The position numbers and the translations under genes are program-made. From the NCBI RefSeq assembly GCF_002807665.1, contig NZ_PEAY01000003.1, positions 503 through 64,502 on the forward strand: a stretch of DNA of 64,000 nt, given 5' to 3'. The DNA comes from Neoalteromonas facilis. Its GTDB lineage: Bacteria; Pseudomonadota; Gammaproteobacteria; Enterobacterales; Alteromonadaceae. Under the pieces are notes generated by a model. That model was given only the letters and a program-made list of their open reading frames with translations. It was not told the origin of the DNA and made no database searches. This document shows, in pieces, positions 43,338-54,900 of the stretch (position 1 is the first letter of the stretch; the number at the start of each line of letters is the position of its first letter).

Positions 43338-45035
43338 TCAGCAACAGGCGCAATTACGTTTGTGCTTTTCCATATGCCCGATCCCCGGATTGAAAGTATT
43401 GGTGGGATCGAGGCTACGGTAAAACGCCTGTAATTGTGGCTCTGCCGCATACAGGTGACCGACGTTGTGTTCTGCTGGGTATTTAGCGCCTCGCTTGTCC
43501 AGTAGTTCGAGTAGCTCACGCTTAACCTCTTGTGCATCAACACCTTTCTTTAAAATATAATCTTGATGAAATACGTGGCAGAAAAAGTGTCCGTAATACA
43601 AACGCTTATCAAACTTGTCAGCAAGTGATTGTGGCAGTGTTTCTACCCAGTCAGTGTCATTTCTTCGCAATGCGATATCCAGTGCCAATATGTCACCAAC
43701 ACTGTCATCGTGCAGCGTTTGATAACGGATTGCAGCGCCCGCAGCGGCAAAGCGGTGTAAAAACGCCTTGCTGCTCTCTTCTTCGCTACAGATAAAATAT
43801 TCACCGCGTGTTTCGTCTGCGAAAAAGTCAGATAAAAATGCTTTTGCTTCTTCAATCCCTGCATCACCCATTTTAAGGATGAGGTGGTGCTCATACTGAT
43901 GTTCGAAAGCAAGCATACGCGGCGGCAAGTGCTGGGGTAACCACTGTGCACCGAATTGCATGGCGCGATCAGACAGAAACGATGGCAAAAGTGGTAACTT
44001 GTTCAGCGTTGCGTCTATTTGCCCTTTTAGCGCAAAGAGTTTCGGTAATCGTTGAGTACCCAAGTGTTGCACACTGAGAAACGTATCTTTGCCATAGTGT
44101 TTAGCCACGGTGAAAATGTCTCTATGCATATACTCAGCAACTTCAGGTAGTTGGTCAAACTGACTGAGCATATGTCGTCGAAGCTGAGTGAGCACATCTG
44201 GATCATTGGTGCCAATATAAAAGGTTTGCTCAGTATCCGGCACGGCAAATGTATCCAATCGCACAGCAAATACGGCGACTTTTCCTGCACAGCCACTGGC
44301 TTCATACAACCGACTGGCATCAGCATTGAAACGACTAGGCGTGTTTGCATCGATATCGCGTAATCTGTCGATATAATCTTTAGCCGATGCTTTTTCATCG
44401 TGCGGCGTAATGCTGGTATCAAATTGTCCTGACGCCAATTGGGTTATTATTTCTTCTGGTGTATCACCCAATTCAATGCCTAAGTGATTAACCAGCGACA
44501 ATTGGCCTTTTTCATCAACCCAGGCAAACAGTGACATTTCAGTATAAGCGGGTCCGCGTTTAACCAATGCACCGCCCGAATTATTGGCAATGCCACCGAT
44601 CACTGAAGCCCCTAGGCAAGACGAGCCAATGACTGAATGTGGCGCGCGATCCAGTGGTTTTAGTGCGGCTTCTAGCGCATGCAGCGTAGTGCCGGGATAA
44701 CACACCACTTGCTCGCCATTGCCCAATAACGTCAGCTGATCCATCGCAAGTGTATTGATGATCACTATGTCACGATCATAACCGTCAGCACTGGGTGTAG
44801 AGCCTTCGGTCAATCCGGTATTCGCCGCTTGCATGATGATAATAACGTTAGCGTCTACACAGGCTTGTAAAACCTTCCACAGTGAAAGTAAGTCTTGTGG
44901 AAACACTACTGCTAACGCGTTGCCACCTCCTGAGCGCCAACCCGTACGATAATGCTCAGTAGCACTAGGCTTTGTTCGAGTATTTGAATGGCCAACAATA
45001 CGGATCAATTGGGCTATGAGCGGGTGAGCCGGCAT
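43338..45035 (-). CDS. dld: Quinone-dependent D-lactate dehydrogenase
   Basis: A 565-residue flavoprotein close to E. coli Dld (571 aa), a peripheral membrane enzyme that oxidises D-lactate to pyruvate and passes electrons to quinone. The PCMH FAD domain with NTGLTEGSTP and SSCLGASVIGGIANNSGGALV is at about 68-160. The C-terminal half matches the Dld-specific membrane-binding and cap domains, ending in NTFNPGIGHMEKHKRNC. AGGA lies before the ATG. Base-adjacent stop codons with the GMC gene. Confidence 0.93.
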   Translation of the reverse strand: MPAHPLIAQLIRIVGHSNTRTKPSATEHYRTGWRSGGGNALAVVFPQDLLSLWKVLQACVDANVIIIMQAANTGLTEGSTPSADGYDRDIVIINTLAMDQLTLLGNGEQVVCYPGTTLHALEAALKPLDRAPHSVIGSSCLGASVIGGIANNSGGALVKRGPAYTEMSLFAWVDEKGQLSLVNHLGIELGDTPEEIITQLASGQFDTSITPHDEKASAKDYIDRLRDIDANTPSRFNADASRLYEASGCAGKVAVFAVRLDTFAVPDTEQTFYIGTNDPDVLTQLRRHMLSQFDQLPEVAEYMHRDIFTVAKHYGKDTFLSVQHLGTQRLPKLFALKGQIDATLNKLPLLPSFLSDRAMQFGAQWLPQHLPPRMLAFEHQYEHHLILKMGDAGIEEAKAFLSDFFADETRGEYFICSEEESSKAFLHRFAAAGAAIRYQTLHDDSVGDILALDIALRRNDTDWVETLPQSLADKFDKRLYYGHFFCHVFHQDYILKKGVDAQEVKRELLELLDKRGAKYPAEHNVGHLYAAEPQLQAFYRSLDPTNTFNPGIGHMEKHKRNCACC

Positions 45036-45079
45036 TGGGTTTTCCTGAAGTACGAGTCTCTATAATTTATGAGTGCTCA

Positions 45080-45697
45080 CTATACCGACTTCGAGGTGGC
45101 AGTAAACAGGTGCATCGCACAATCACACATTTCATCAATATGGCTTCGGTCAGCATATATTCCATCGATTAACAAACGTGCAATGCCATGCATGGTGCCC
45201 CAAGTTACTTGAGCGAGCCTTAGTGTATCTTCGTCTTTGGGCATGATCCCCAAACTTTGCCAATGGCGCGTCATCTCAACCTGATGTTGAAAGCTTGGAA
45301 ATGCGACGGCTCTGAGTTCATCGGTCGGTGTGGCATTTTTCCAAATCGTCCGACCGAACATCAACTCATACAGTTGGGGGTTATCAGCGGCATAATGAAT
45401 GTAGTCACGTACAAATTGACGTACTTTTTCGTGATTGGATAGGTCTTCACGAGCAAATACTTTTTCGGCTTCTTCTCGCCAGCGCACAAACCCTTGTTCT
45501 GCTAATGCACACAACAACGCATTTTTATCGGCAAAGTGATGATAGAGAGCTGTTCTTGATACACCAACGGCATCGGCCAGTTTTCGCATCGACAACGCTT
45601 CTATGCCGTCAGCTTTCAACATGGTTGACGCATGCTTAATTAGACTTTGTCGCAAGTTGCCATGATGGTAGGTGGCTTTAGTGGCTGTTTTACTCAT
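45080..45697 (-). CDS. TetR family regulator of the unsaturated fatty acid operon
   Basis: A 205-residue TetR-family regulator with helix-turn-helix at about 12-58 (LSMRKLADAVGVSRTALYHHF at 35-55) and a C-terminal domain with the TetR_C_33-like WGTMHGIARLLIDG. It is divergent from the dienoyl-CoA isomerase/fadH genes, and the 92-bp gap holds two matching palindromes, so it very probably represses both its own gene and that operon. The effector may be an acyl-CoA, which is an inference. Confidence 0.88.
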   Translation of the reverse strand: MSKTATKATYHHGNLRQSLIKHASTMLKADGIEALSMRKLADAVGVSRTALYHHFADKNALLCALAEQGFVRWREEAEKVFAREDLSNHEKVRQFVRDYIHYAADNPQLYELMFGRTIWKNATPTDELRAVAFPSFQHQVEMTRHWQSLGIMPKDEDTLRLAQVTWGTMHGIARLLIDGIYADRSHIDEMCDCAMHLFTATSKSV

Positions 45698-45730
45698 TTT
45701 CGTGAATGAAGATCCATAACATATTCAATC

Positions 45731-45770
45731 TTGACAGTGTCAATATAACGCTCTATCTTGACACTGTCTA
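45731..45770. promoter_or_regulatory. Tandem operators and divergent promoters
   Basis: TTGACAGTGTCAA (45731-45743, perfect palindrome about its central base) and TTGACACTGTCTA (45758-45770, near-perfect) lie 27 bp apart between the TetR and isomerase genes. On the plus strand TTGACA (45731-45736), 17 bp, then TATCTT (45754-45759) makes a promoter for the isomerase operon overlapped by both palindromes. On the minus strand the same palindrome supplies a TTGACA with TGTTAT at 16 bp for the TetR gene. Confidence 0.8.
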
Positions 45771-45789
45771 GTTAATATCGAGAACAACA

Positions 45790-48740
<2,951 letters not shown>

Positions 48741-48747
48741 CAAGATT

Positions 48748-48779
48748 AACCGCTGCTGGCTGTGCTAGCGGCGGTTTTT
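48748..48779 (+). terminator. Rho-independent terminator of fadH
   Basis: AACCGCTGC (48748-48756) pairs with GCGGCGGTT (48768-48776; one G-T pair) around an 11-base loop, followed by TTTTT. It overlaps the 3' end of the convergent protease gene, whose stop codon lies in the loop. Confidence 0.8.
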
Positions 48780-49949
48780 GTTACTAAGTAGCAACCTGGC
48801 ATTGACTTGGTCAATTTGGAAATTGTATTGGCTTAAAATGTTCATGCCCAATAGTCCTTGTGGCGACATCTCTGGATCATCACCCATCATTCTGGATGGG
48901 ATCACCATCACTGACACATCTTCAAAGCTCAACGGACCCAAATTAATCGTCTTGACTGAAAACATAGGTGCCTGAATGAAGCCTGCTGCCGTGTTGACTT
49001 TAAACACACCAATATATTGTGAAGAGACTCGATTGCTCAATCGAGCCCATGTTCGCGTGGTGACAGCCGTCGTCGATGCTCCAGTATCGATCATAAGCTT
49101 CACTGGTGTGCCATCCATTGACAGTTCGAGCATATATTGATTACCAATGCGCTCAAGCGGAATGCGAGTTGTACTGGGAGTGTCTAAGGCTGATACAAAG
49201 CCATCATTTTGCGCCAATTCTGGATCGTCTGTATTGAGGCTTTGCTTGCGCGCTAAGATCTGACGTACCGCATCAGCAGCTGGGTCATCAAACGGTAGGC
49301 CTGCTAACACGTTCTCCATCAACACTTCGTTGACTTGCTGCGCATAAGCTTCTGCCAGCAAAATGAGGTATCGACGCTCGTTAGGAGCTATTTGCACGAG
49401 TGGTTCTAGCAGTTCTGCGAGTAAATCCCATGCACGGTCAAAACGTAACTGCTCTGTTGCATTCTCAAACAGTTGTTCAATTTTAGCTTCTAGTGCTTGT
49501 TGGGTTTCAGTATCGAGCCCGCGATCGAGCAAAGTATAATAGTTGACCAATGCCACGCCGAGAGGCTTGGTGCGCGCAATCATCTCTGCTTCAACTAAAT
49601 ATGCTTGAATATCGTGTGGGTTGTCGCGTAAAAATTCGCGTAAGGCGATAGTCAGTTGCGACCAATTTTCGTCATGCAGCAACTCACGTAAGCTCGCAAT
49701 CGTTAACTCGCTGGACGTTGTGTTAGCTACCGTATAACCATTATCACTGGTGGTCGCGATAGGGTATTCATTTACGGCTTGCTGGGGCATGGATGCATCC
49801 ACTGAGAGCGTTTCATTGGCCTCAATATCAGTCTGAACGTTATCTGCAGTTGAAAGGCGGGGAGCCGTTGACATTTCACGCCAAAGGTACACATTGGTCG
49901 CGAGCGAAGCGACCAGTGCTAAAACTAAGATGCGTGACGTGAGCGACAT
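48765..49949 (-). CDS. Membrane-anchored retropepsin-like aspartic protease
   Basis: A 394-residue protein with an N-terminal membrane anchor (about 5-24), a helical repeat-like middle (85-235) and a C-terminal aspartic protease domain (about 262-394) of the clan AA/retropepsin type. The catalytic motif is Asp288-Thr-Gly-Ala in LMIDTGASTTAV; LLGMNILSQY near 370 matches the second hairpin of the fold. Such domains act as homodimers. It probably faces the periplasm. Last gene of a three-gene operon, 14 bp after the thioesterase. Confidence 0.83.
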   Translation of the reverse strand: MSLTSRILVLALVASLATNVYLWREMSTAPRLSTADNVQTDIEANETLSVDASMPQQAVNEYPIATTSDNGYTVANTTSSELTIASLRELLHDENWSQLTIALREFLRDNPHDIQAYLVEAEMIARTKPLGVALVNYYTLLDRGLDTETQQALEAKIEQLFENATEQLRFDRAWDLLAELLEPLVQIAPNERRYLILLAEAYAQQVNEVLMENVLAGLPFDDPAADAVRQILARKQSLNTDDPELAQNDGFVSALDTPSTTRIPLERIGNQYMLELSMDGTPVKLMIDTGASTTAVTTRTWARLSNRVSSQYIGVFKVNTAAGFIQAPMFSVKTINLGPLSFEDVSVMVIPSRMMGDDPEMSPQGLLGMNILSQYNFQIDQVNARLLLSNKNRR

Positions 49950-49963
49950 ATTAGTTCACCGCC

Positions 49964-50419
49964 TTATACCTGAACGGCCTGAATTTGCGCATCACCATAG
50001 GCTTGCTTAAAGCTATCGGGCATGCGCTTTGGCATACCGCTTGAGAGTGCAATACAGATAAAATCGGTTCTGGCTTGAAATACCGTTTTCTGGCGTTCTT
50101 CACAAATGAATTGAAACTGTCGAGATAGGGTAAGGCGCTTGTCACAGGCTATGATCCAAGTCGCGCAGTGTATGGTTTGTCCTTCGTGACAAGGCAGTAA
50201 ATAATCTACCTCGTGTCGACGTATCGCCATACCCCGGTCGATGGCCTGATACTGTTCTATACTCAAACCTAGAGCGTTGCTATGTGCCCAGGCTAACCTT
50301 TCAATTCGGCTAATGTAGGCGACATTATTCACATGACCATAATGGTCGATTACCTCGGGACCTATGGTCCAGGGCTCAATAAAAGGCTTAGGCAGCAACC
50401 ACAAAGATGAGGTGATCAT
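49964..50419 (-). CDS. Hotdog-fold acyl-CoA thioesterase
   Basis: A 151-residue 4-hydroxybenzoyl-CoA thioesterase-like protein (YbgC/FadM-type hotdog fold). The active-site region EVIDHYGHVNNVAYISRIE is at about 23-41, with Asp25 or a neighbouring residue as catalytic acid. Substrate unknown; the position between a FFLEELY-type gene and a protease gives no clue. Overlaps the upstream gene by 4 bp. Confidence 0.83.
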   Translation of the reverse strand: MITSSLWLLPKPFIEPWTIGPEVIDHYGHVNNVAYISRIERLAWAHSNALGLSIEQYQAIDRGMAIRRHEVDYLLPCHEGQTIHCATWIIACDKRLTLSRQFQFICEERQKTVFQARTDFICIALSSGMPKRMPDSFKQAYGDAQIQAVQV

Positions 50420-51156
50420 TCACGTAACTCCTGTGGTAAAGGATTTTGCTGGAGCGAAAAATCATCCTGAAATAAGGCTGTCATGATGGCGCGTTCACGG
50501 CTGACGATGGGATCGAGAAATGCCCGTACATCGCCAAGTTGTTTAAACGCCGCAAACCCTTGTGCGAGAAATTCATGTAATGCCAATACTCCGGCAATCT
50601 CAGCTGGCTTTCGTGCCATTTTTATCAGCAAACTGATACCACGAACGTGAACAACGTCGGCTAATTGCAGGCCTAGTTGTTCAACAATATCGATTTGCTC
50701 TGCACGTTGTTCCGGACGTCCAACCTGTCGGTATGCTTGTGCATAGGTGTCCGCCGTGATGGCATCTGCAGTAAGCGTTTCTTCATTATTTAAGCTCAAC
50801 AGCGCATTCACCATGTCTAAATCGAGGTCAAACGATAGCGCGTTTAAGCGCAGGGCGTCGTCCAAGGCTTTAAGTGCTTTTTCCGGCAATACCGCTGCGA
50901 GTTTAGGGATCACGCGGGTAAGATCTTTGTCGCGTTGGCTGAAGTCTTTAGGGCCATATAGTTCATCAACGAAAAATTGCATGGCATCTGCAAACGTAGG
51001 TTCGGCACGCAAATCGGCATGAGTGGTCAGCAAGCGCCGGCATTGCCATGCTTGCAACATCATCACATCGTCGAGTCGCCCCATTTTTGCGGCGAGATCG
51101 CGACGTGCGTTAACGGTATGAATATGTTGGACTATTTTTTCTGCACTAAGTGACAC
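50416..51156 (-). CDS. FFLEELY-motif family protein
   Basis: A 246-residue soluble helical protein. FFVDELYGPKDFSQRD at about 62-77 matches the motif that names the FFLEE(LY) protein family, here as FFVDELY. The function is unknown. The start is GTG at 51156, with a weak ribosome site. First gene of a minus-strand operon FFLEELY-thioesterase-protease and divergent from epmC. Confidence 0.75.
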   Translation of the reverse strand: MSLSAEKIVQHIHTVNARRDLAAKMGRLDDVMMLQAWQCRRLLTTHADLRAEPTFADAMQFFVDELYGPKDFSQRDKDLTRVIPKLAAVLPEKALKALDDALRLNALSFDLDLDMVNALLSLNNEETLTADAITADTYAQAYRQVGRPEQRAEQIDIVEQLGLQLADVVHVRGISLLIKMARKPAEIAGVLALHEFLAQGFAAFKQLGDVRAFLDPIVSRERAIMTALFQDDFSLQQNPLPQELRE

Positions 51157-51275
51157 AATGGTTATTAGCTTAATCTAAATATGGTTATAGGTTGGCGTAA
51201 GTTAAGGTCTATTACAAGGGGGACAGACTTTCTGGTACACTGCGCGCCATTATAGTTTTAAGCCATATTTTGTGC

Positions 51276-51884
51276 ATGGATCTTGTCGTAGAACATTCAA
51301 ATTTACAGGCCTCAAGTCAGATGGCTGCATCGCCAGAGCAAGCAGAATACGCTGCCGTCGAAGCGCTCATTGCGTTATTTAACCGTACTTTTGAACGCAC
51401 ACAAACCCGCTTAGTACGCGGCAACGACGAGCCGATTTATTTACCCGCAGATGACGAACATGATTATCATCGCATTGTGTTTGCGCATGGTTATTTCAGT
51501 AGTGCGTTGCATGAAATCGCGCATTGGTGCATTGCCGGGCAGCAGCGGCGTTTACAAGTGGATTATGGTTATTGGTATTGTCCCGATGGTCGCGACGATA
51601 ATCAGCAAGCAGAATTTGAAAAGGTTGAAGTAAAGCCTCAAGCACTTGAGTGGGCGTTTAGTGCAGCGGCAGGGCGTCCCTTTGGTGTCAGTACAGACAA
51701 TCTTAACGGTGTTCAACCGGACCGTTTTGCTTTTGCTCGACGGGTACAGGCACAATTGGCTCATTATCTTGCCAATGACTTCCCTCCACGTGCGCAACAG
51801 TTTATTGCGGCGCTTCAATCGCACTTTAATTCACCAGCACTCGATATGTCGCGGTGTATCCAACTTAGTAAGGACTTGGGTTAA
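51276..51884 (+). CDS. epmC: Elongation factor P hydroxylase EpmC
   Basis: A 202-residue member of the EpmC/YfcM family, which hydroxylates the modified lysine of elongation factor P. The metal-binding HEIAHWC motif is at 79-85 (His79, Glu80, His83), followed by DYGYWYCPDGR. The frame opens with a TTG at 51270, but the ATG at 51276 is the better start. epmC-(ATP-NAD kinase-like)-yfcL order next to mnmC/fabB matches E. coli and supports the call. epmA/epmB are not in the window. Confidence 0.93.
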   Translation: MDLVVEHSNLQASSQMAASPEQAEYAAVEALIALFNRTFERTQTRLVRGNDEPIYLPADDEHDYHRIVFAHGYFSSALHEIAHWCIAGQQRRLQVDYGYWYCPDGRDDNQQAEFEKVEVKPQALEWAFSAAAGRPFGVSTDNLNGVQPDRFAFARRVQAQLAHYLANDFPPRAQQFIAALQSHFNSPALDMSRCIQLSKDLG

Positions 51885-53068
51885 TGCCTCGTTTCAGACT
51901 AGGGCTCATCATTAACCCTTTCGCGGGGATCGGTGGTGCGACAGGTTTAAAAGGTAGCGATGGTGCCCAAACGCGAGAACTCGCGTTGTCAAAAGGCGCG
52001 ATTCCGTTAGCCAATCAGCGTGCGCAAACAGCTTTATCTGCTCTACACAGTATGCTCGATAACGTCGTGGTACTGACTGCTGCTGGGGAAATGGGGGAGC
52101 GCACGGCACGGGCGATGGGGTTTGATACCGAAGTGATTTACACGCCCGCTTCGCAACAGACTGAAGCTGAAGATACGAAAACGTTGGCGCGTATGATGTT
52201 AGATCAGTCAATTGATGCATTGGTGTTCGCCGGAGGTGATGGGACAGCGACCGATATATATCAAGTGATAGGAAATCAGTTGCCAGTGTTAGGGATCCCT
52301 GCAGGCTGCAAGATCCATTCAGGCGTGTATGCCGTGTCCCCATCAGCAGCGGGAGTGGTGTTACAGCAAATGGTGTCAGGAGAACTGGTCAGTGTGCGCG
52401 ATGCCGAAGTCAGGGATATTGATGAAAACGCTTTTCGGCAAGGACAGGTTATTGCGAAGCATGTGGGAGAAATGCAAGTGCCTGAAGAGCTGCAATACAT
52501 TCAAGCAGTGAAAATGGGCGGCAAAGAAAGTGACGAACTGCTCATCGCAGATTTTGGTGACTACCTAAACGAATTATTTGATGAATATGATGATCACATG
52601 TTTGTTATTGGCTCGGGCTCAACGATTGATGGCGCGATGCAAAGCATTGGACTGGAGAATACGTTGCTTGGCGTCGACCTGGTTTTTGGCGGAGACGTTA
52701 TTGCCCAAGACATGACTGCACAAGGTTTACTCGATGCGGTTGGCGAACGGCCGGTGAAAATAGTGGTCACGTTAATTGGCGGCCAAGGGCATATTTTTGG
52801 ACGCGGAAATCAACAAATTAGCCCAGCGCTGATACAAAAAGCCGGGAAAGCAAACATCATCGTGATCGCGAGTAAAAAGAAATTGCAAGGGTTGGATAAA
52901 CGCCCACTGCAAGTTGATACCGGCGATACTGAATTGGACCAAGTGCTTGGCGGCATGATTAACATAGTCACGGGTTATCGCGATCACGTGTTATATCCCG
53001 TTGCCGGTGGCGTGACGACAAGTAAACAAGAAAAGAGGATAGAATTTGATGTTAACAACCCAGATTGA
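51884..53068 (+). CDS. ATP-NAD kinase-like protein
   Basis: A 394-residue protein with NAD kinase-like N-terminal features: INPFAGIGG (10-18), and the GGDGTATDIYQ motif near 110-120 that binds the nucleotide. The C-terminal half, with HVGEMQVPEELQYIQ and GRGNQQISP, is family-specific. Related proteins are annotated ATP-NAD kinase, but whether NAD is the true substrate is unclear because a separate NAD kinase (NadK) exists in such bacteria. One-base overlap with epmC and 20-bp overlap with yfcL. Confidence 0.83.
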   Translation: MPRFRLGLIINPFAGIGGATGLKGSDGAQTRELALSKGAIPLANQRAQTALSALHSMLDNVVVLTAAGEMGERTARAMGFDTEVIYTPASQQTEAEDTKTLARMMLDQSIDALVFAGGDGTATDIYQVIGNQLPVLGIPAGCKIHSGVYAVSPSAAGVVLQQMVSGELVSVRDAEVRDIDENAFRQGQVIAKHVGEMQVPEELQYIQAVKMGGKESDELLIADFGDYLNELFDEYDDHMFVIGSGSTIDGAMQSIGLENTLLGVDLVFGGDVIAQDMTAQGLLDAVGERPVKIVVTLIGGQGHIFGRGNQQISPALIQKAGKANIIVIASKKKLQGLDKRPLQVDTGDTELDQVLGGMINIVTGYRDHVLYPVAGGVTTSKQEKRIEFDVNNPD

Positions 53069-53321
53069 CGCCATTGAAGCGCGCTTACATGAAGCCGTTG
53101 AGCATGCTGATGATCAAGGGCTGTTTATCAATAGTTATTTGCACGGCCATTTTGATGTCGTGGTCAGCCATACGCTACGTCATGATGACGCGGACTTAGC
53201 GTTGTTGGATCAGTGTATGCAAGAAAGTTTGCAGTCTGCGTTTGCGAACAATGAATTGGAAGCACAGGATCAAAGCCAAGTGTTTGCGTTATGGCAATCG
53301 CTGATCAAGTCGGTTAGTTAA
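53049..53321 (+). CDS. yfcL: YfcL family protein
   Basis: A 90-residue small soluble protein of the YfcL family (E. coli YfcL 92 aa) with the conserved DDQGLFINSYLHGHFDVVVS segment (about 20-39). Function unknown. The frame opens at a TTG (53046); the ATG at 53049 is preferred, with AGAGGA about 8 bp upstream. It overlaps the end of the ATP-NAD kinase-like gene by 20 bp. Confidence 0.9.
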   Translation: MLTTQIDAIEARLHEAVEHADDQGLFINSYLHGHFDVVVSHTLRHDDADLALLDQCMQESLQSAFANNELEAQDQSQVFALWQSLIKSVS

Positions 53322-53484
53322 CGGCAATACTTTGCCTCTTCATCGCCCTCGAGGAATCACGCTGCAGAGGCGTAGGGCGCATTCTGAGCGCAACTTTAGG
53401 TTTCAATCCCGCATTTAGCAGTATCTGAATAACTGGCTAAGTTCTTGCTTTGAATAGTCCAGACTAGTCAAGAAGAATACTGCT

Positions 53485-54114
53485 ATGCAAGCAATAACAT
53501 GTAAATATCGGGAATTACGGTCCTTGCTGTTAGGCGCTCTGGCGTTGACCTCAGTTGTGGCATGTTCCCAAACTCCGGAAGTCGTCAACAGCGATACTGA
53601 GCCGCGTGTGTCAAAAGCACTGGGTAACGTAGAGCTTCATACGCACCAACTCGCAAATGAACTATTCAGTGGATTCAAAGGAAATCGCAATTCACGTTAT
53701 GCAGTAGTAGGCTTTGTACCGGTTGATTCGCTGAAATATGATGAATCATCTCAGCACCCTTTGATGTATCTGGGTCACCAATTAGAACAAGGCATGATCA
53801 CAGAGGCCTCGCGCAGAGGTTTAATCGCTCAAGAGTACAAGTTGTCGAGCGATATCTTGATCAATGATAATTCTGATCGTGTATTGACCCGCGATATTGA
53901 GAGACTAACGGCGTCTAATTCGGTTGATTTTTATATCACGGGCACCTTGGTATACCAACAAGAAGGGGCAATAGTGAATGCGCGTATTATCAATGCGCAG
54001 AGTAAAGATATTGTAGCTGCCGCAACACGCTTTTTCCCTTCTGAACTGTTTTGGCAGCGTGAACAAGTAACAACACGTAACGGTATGCTGTACCGCACAG
54101 AGGCATCCTTATGA
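53485..54114 (+). CDS. FlgO-domain lipoprotein (first copy)
   Basis: A 209-residue lipoprotein; the signal peptide ends in a lipobox TSVVAC with Cys27. The body (about 55-200) matches the FlgO domain, with YAVVGFVPVDSL and DFYITGTLVYQQEGAIVNARI. FlgO in Vibrio is an outer membrane lipoprotein linked to flagellar stability and motility, but no flagellar genes are near here. Overlaps the second copy by 4 bp (ATGA). Confidence 0.8.
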   Translation: MQAITCKYRELRSLLLGALALTSVVACSQTPEVVNSDTEPRVSKALGNVELHTHQLANELFSGFKGNRNSRYAVVGFVPVDSLKYDESSQHPLMYLGHQLEQGMITEASRRGLIAQEYKLSSDILINDNSDRVLTRDIERLTASNSVDFYITGTLVYQQEGAIVNARIINAQSKDIVAAATRFFPSELFWQREQVTTRNGMLYRTEASL

Positions 54115-54890
54115 CATTGATATGTAAACAATCGGGCTCGAAAATGTATGGGCGGTTCTACCTAGGTAGTGCGTTGTTAGCTTGCATGCTCAGCGGCTGC
54201 GCCATGTTCGGTAATGAGCAAACAGCAACGGTAGTTTCTCAAATTCAAGATACGCCGGCCAATATGCAAGTTATTGATATCACAGGCGCGCAGCCACAAG
54301 ACAATGATATGTTCGTGCAAGACGCAGAAGATGACAACGACGGTGCGTTTAAACAGCCTCAGGTCTATTCGAGCGTTCAAGGCGCATACAAGGGGCGTCC
54401 ATTAGACAAGAATATTGGCGATTACGTAAAAAACATGGCGCAAGACATGATTGGCAATATGCAGTACGTGTCGACCAAGACACCCGTAGCGGTGACACAC
54501 TTTGCGTTGCTGGATAGTAATTTGGAAGAAACCAATTTGCTAGGCCATCAAATGGCGGAGTCGTTCGTGCATGAGTTACATAATTTCCGTATTCCCGTGA
54601 TTGATTATAAAGCGACAGATTACGTCAGGGTCACTGAGCATGGTGACTTTATCTTGACGCGTAATTATCTGGAGCTACGCAATGAGTTGCCGATGGATTA
54701 CGTGTTAACCGGTACCCTGACCAAGCATCAAGGTGGTTATCTGGTGAATGCCCGTATTTTAGCGTTGCAGTCAAAAGCTGTCGTGGCGAGCGCCCAAACG
54801 CTAATTCCATTTTATGTAGTCGATGCATTGATCCCAAGCGAACGCCAGTCTGAGGAAATGCATGACGGTGTTAAACTATCGCGCGGTTAA
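54111..54890 (+). CDS. FlgO-domain lipoprotein (second copy)
   Basis: A 259-residue paralogue of the preceding gene, with lipobox LSGC at Cys30 (Cys19 if the ATG at 54144 is the true start) and an acidic spacer (about 50-85) before the FlgO domain. DYVLTGTLTKHQGGYLVNARI mirrors the first copy, so the pair arose by tandem duplication. Its ATG overlaps the stop of the first copy. Outer membrane location by lipoprotein anchoring is inferred. Confidence 0.8.
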   Translation: MTLICKQSGSKMYGRFYLGSALLACMLSGCAMFGNEQTATVVSQIQDTPANMQVIDITGAQPQDNDMFVQDAEDDNDGAFKQPQVYSSVQGAYKGRPLDKNIGDYVKNMAQDMIGNMQYVSTKTPVAVTHFALLDSNLEETNLLGHQMAESFVHELHNFRIPVIDYKATDYVRVTEHGDFILTRNYLELRNELPMDYVLTGTLTKHQGGYLVNARILALQSKAVVASAQTLIPFYVVDALIPSERQSEEMHDGVKLSRG

Positions 54891-54900
54891 TTCATCGCCC

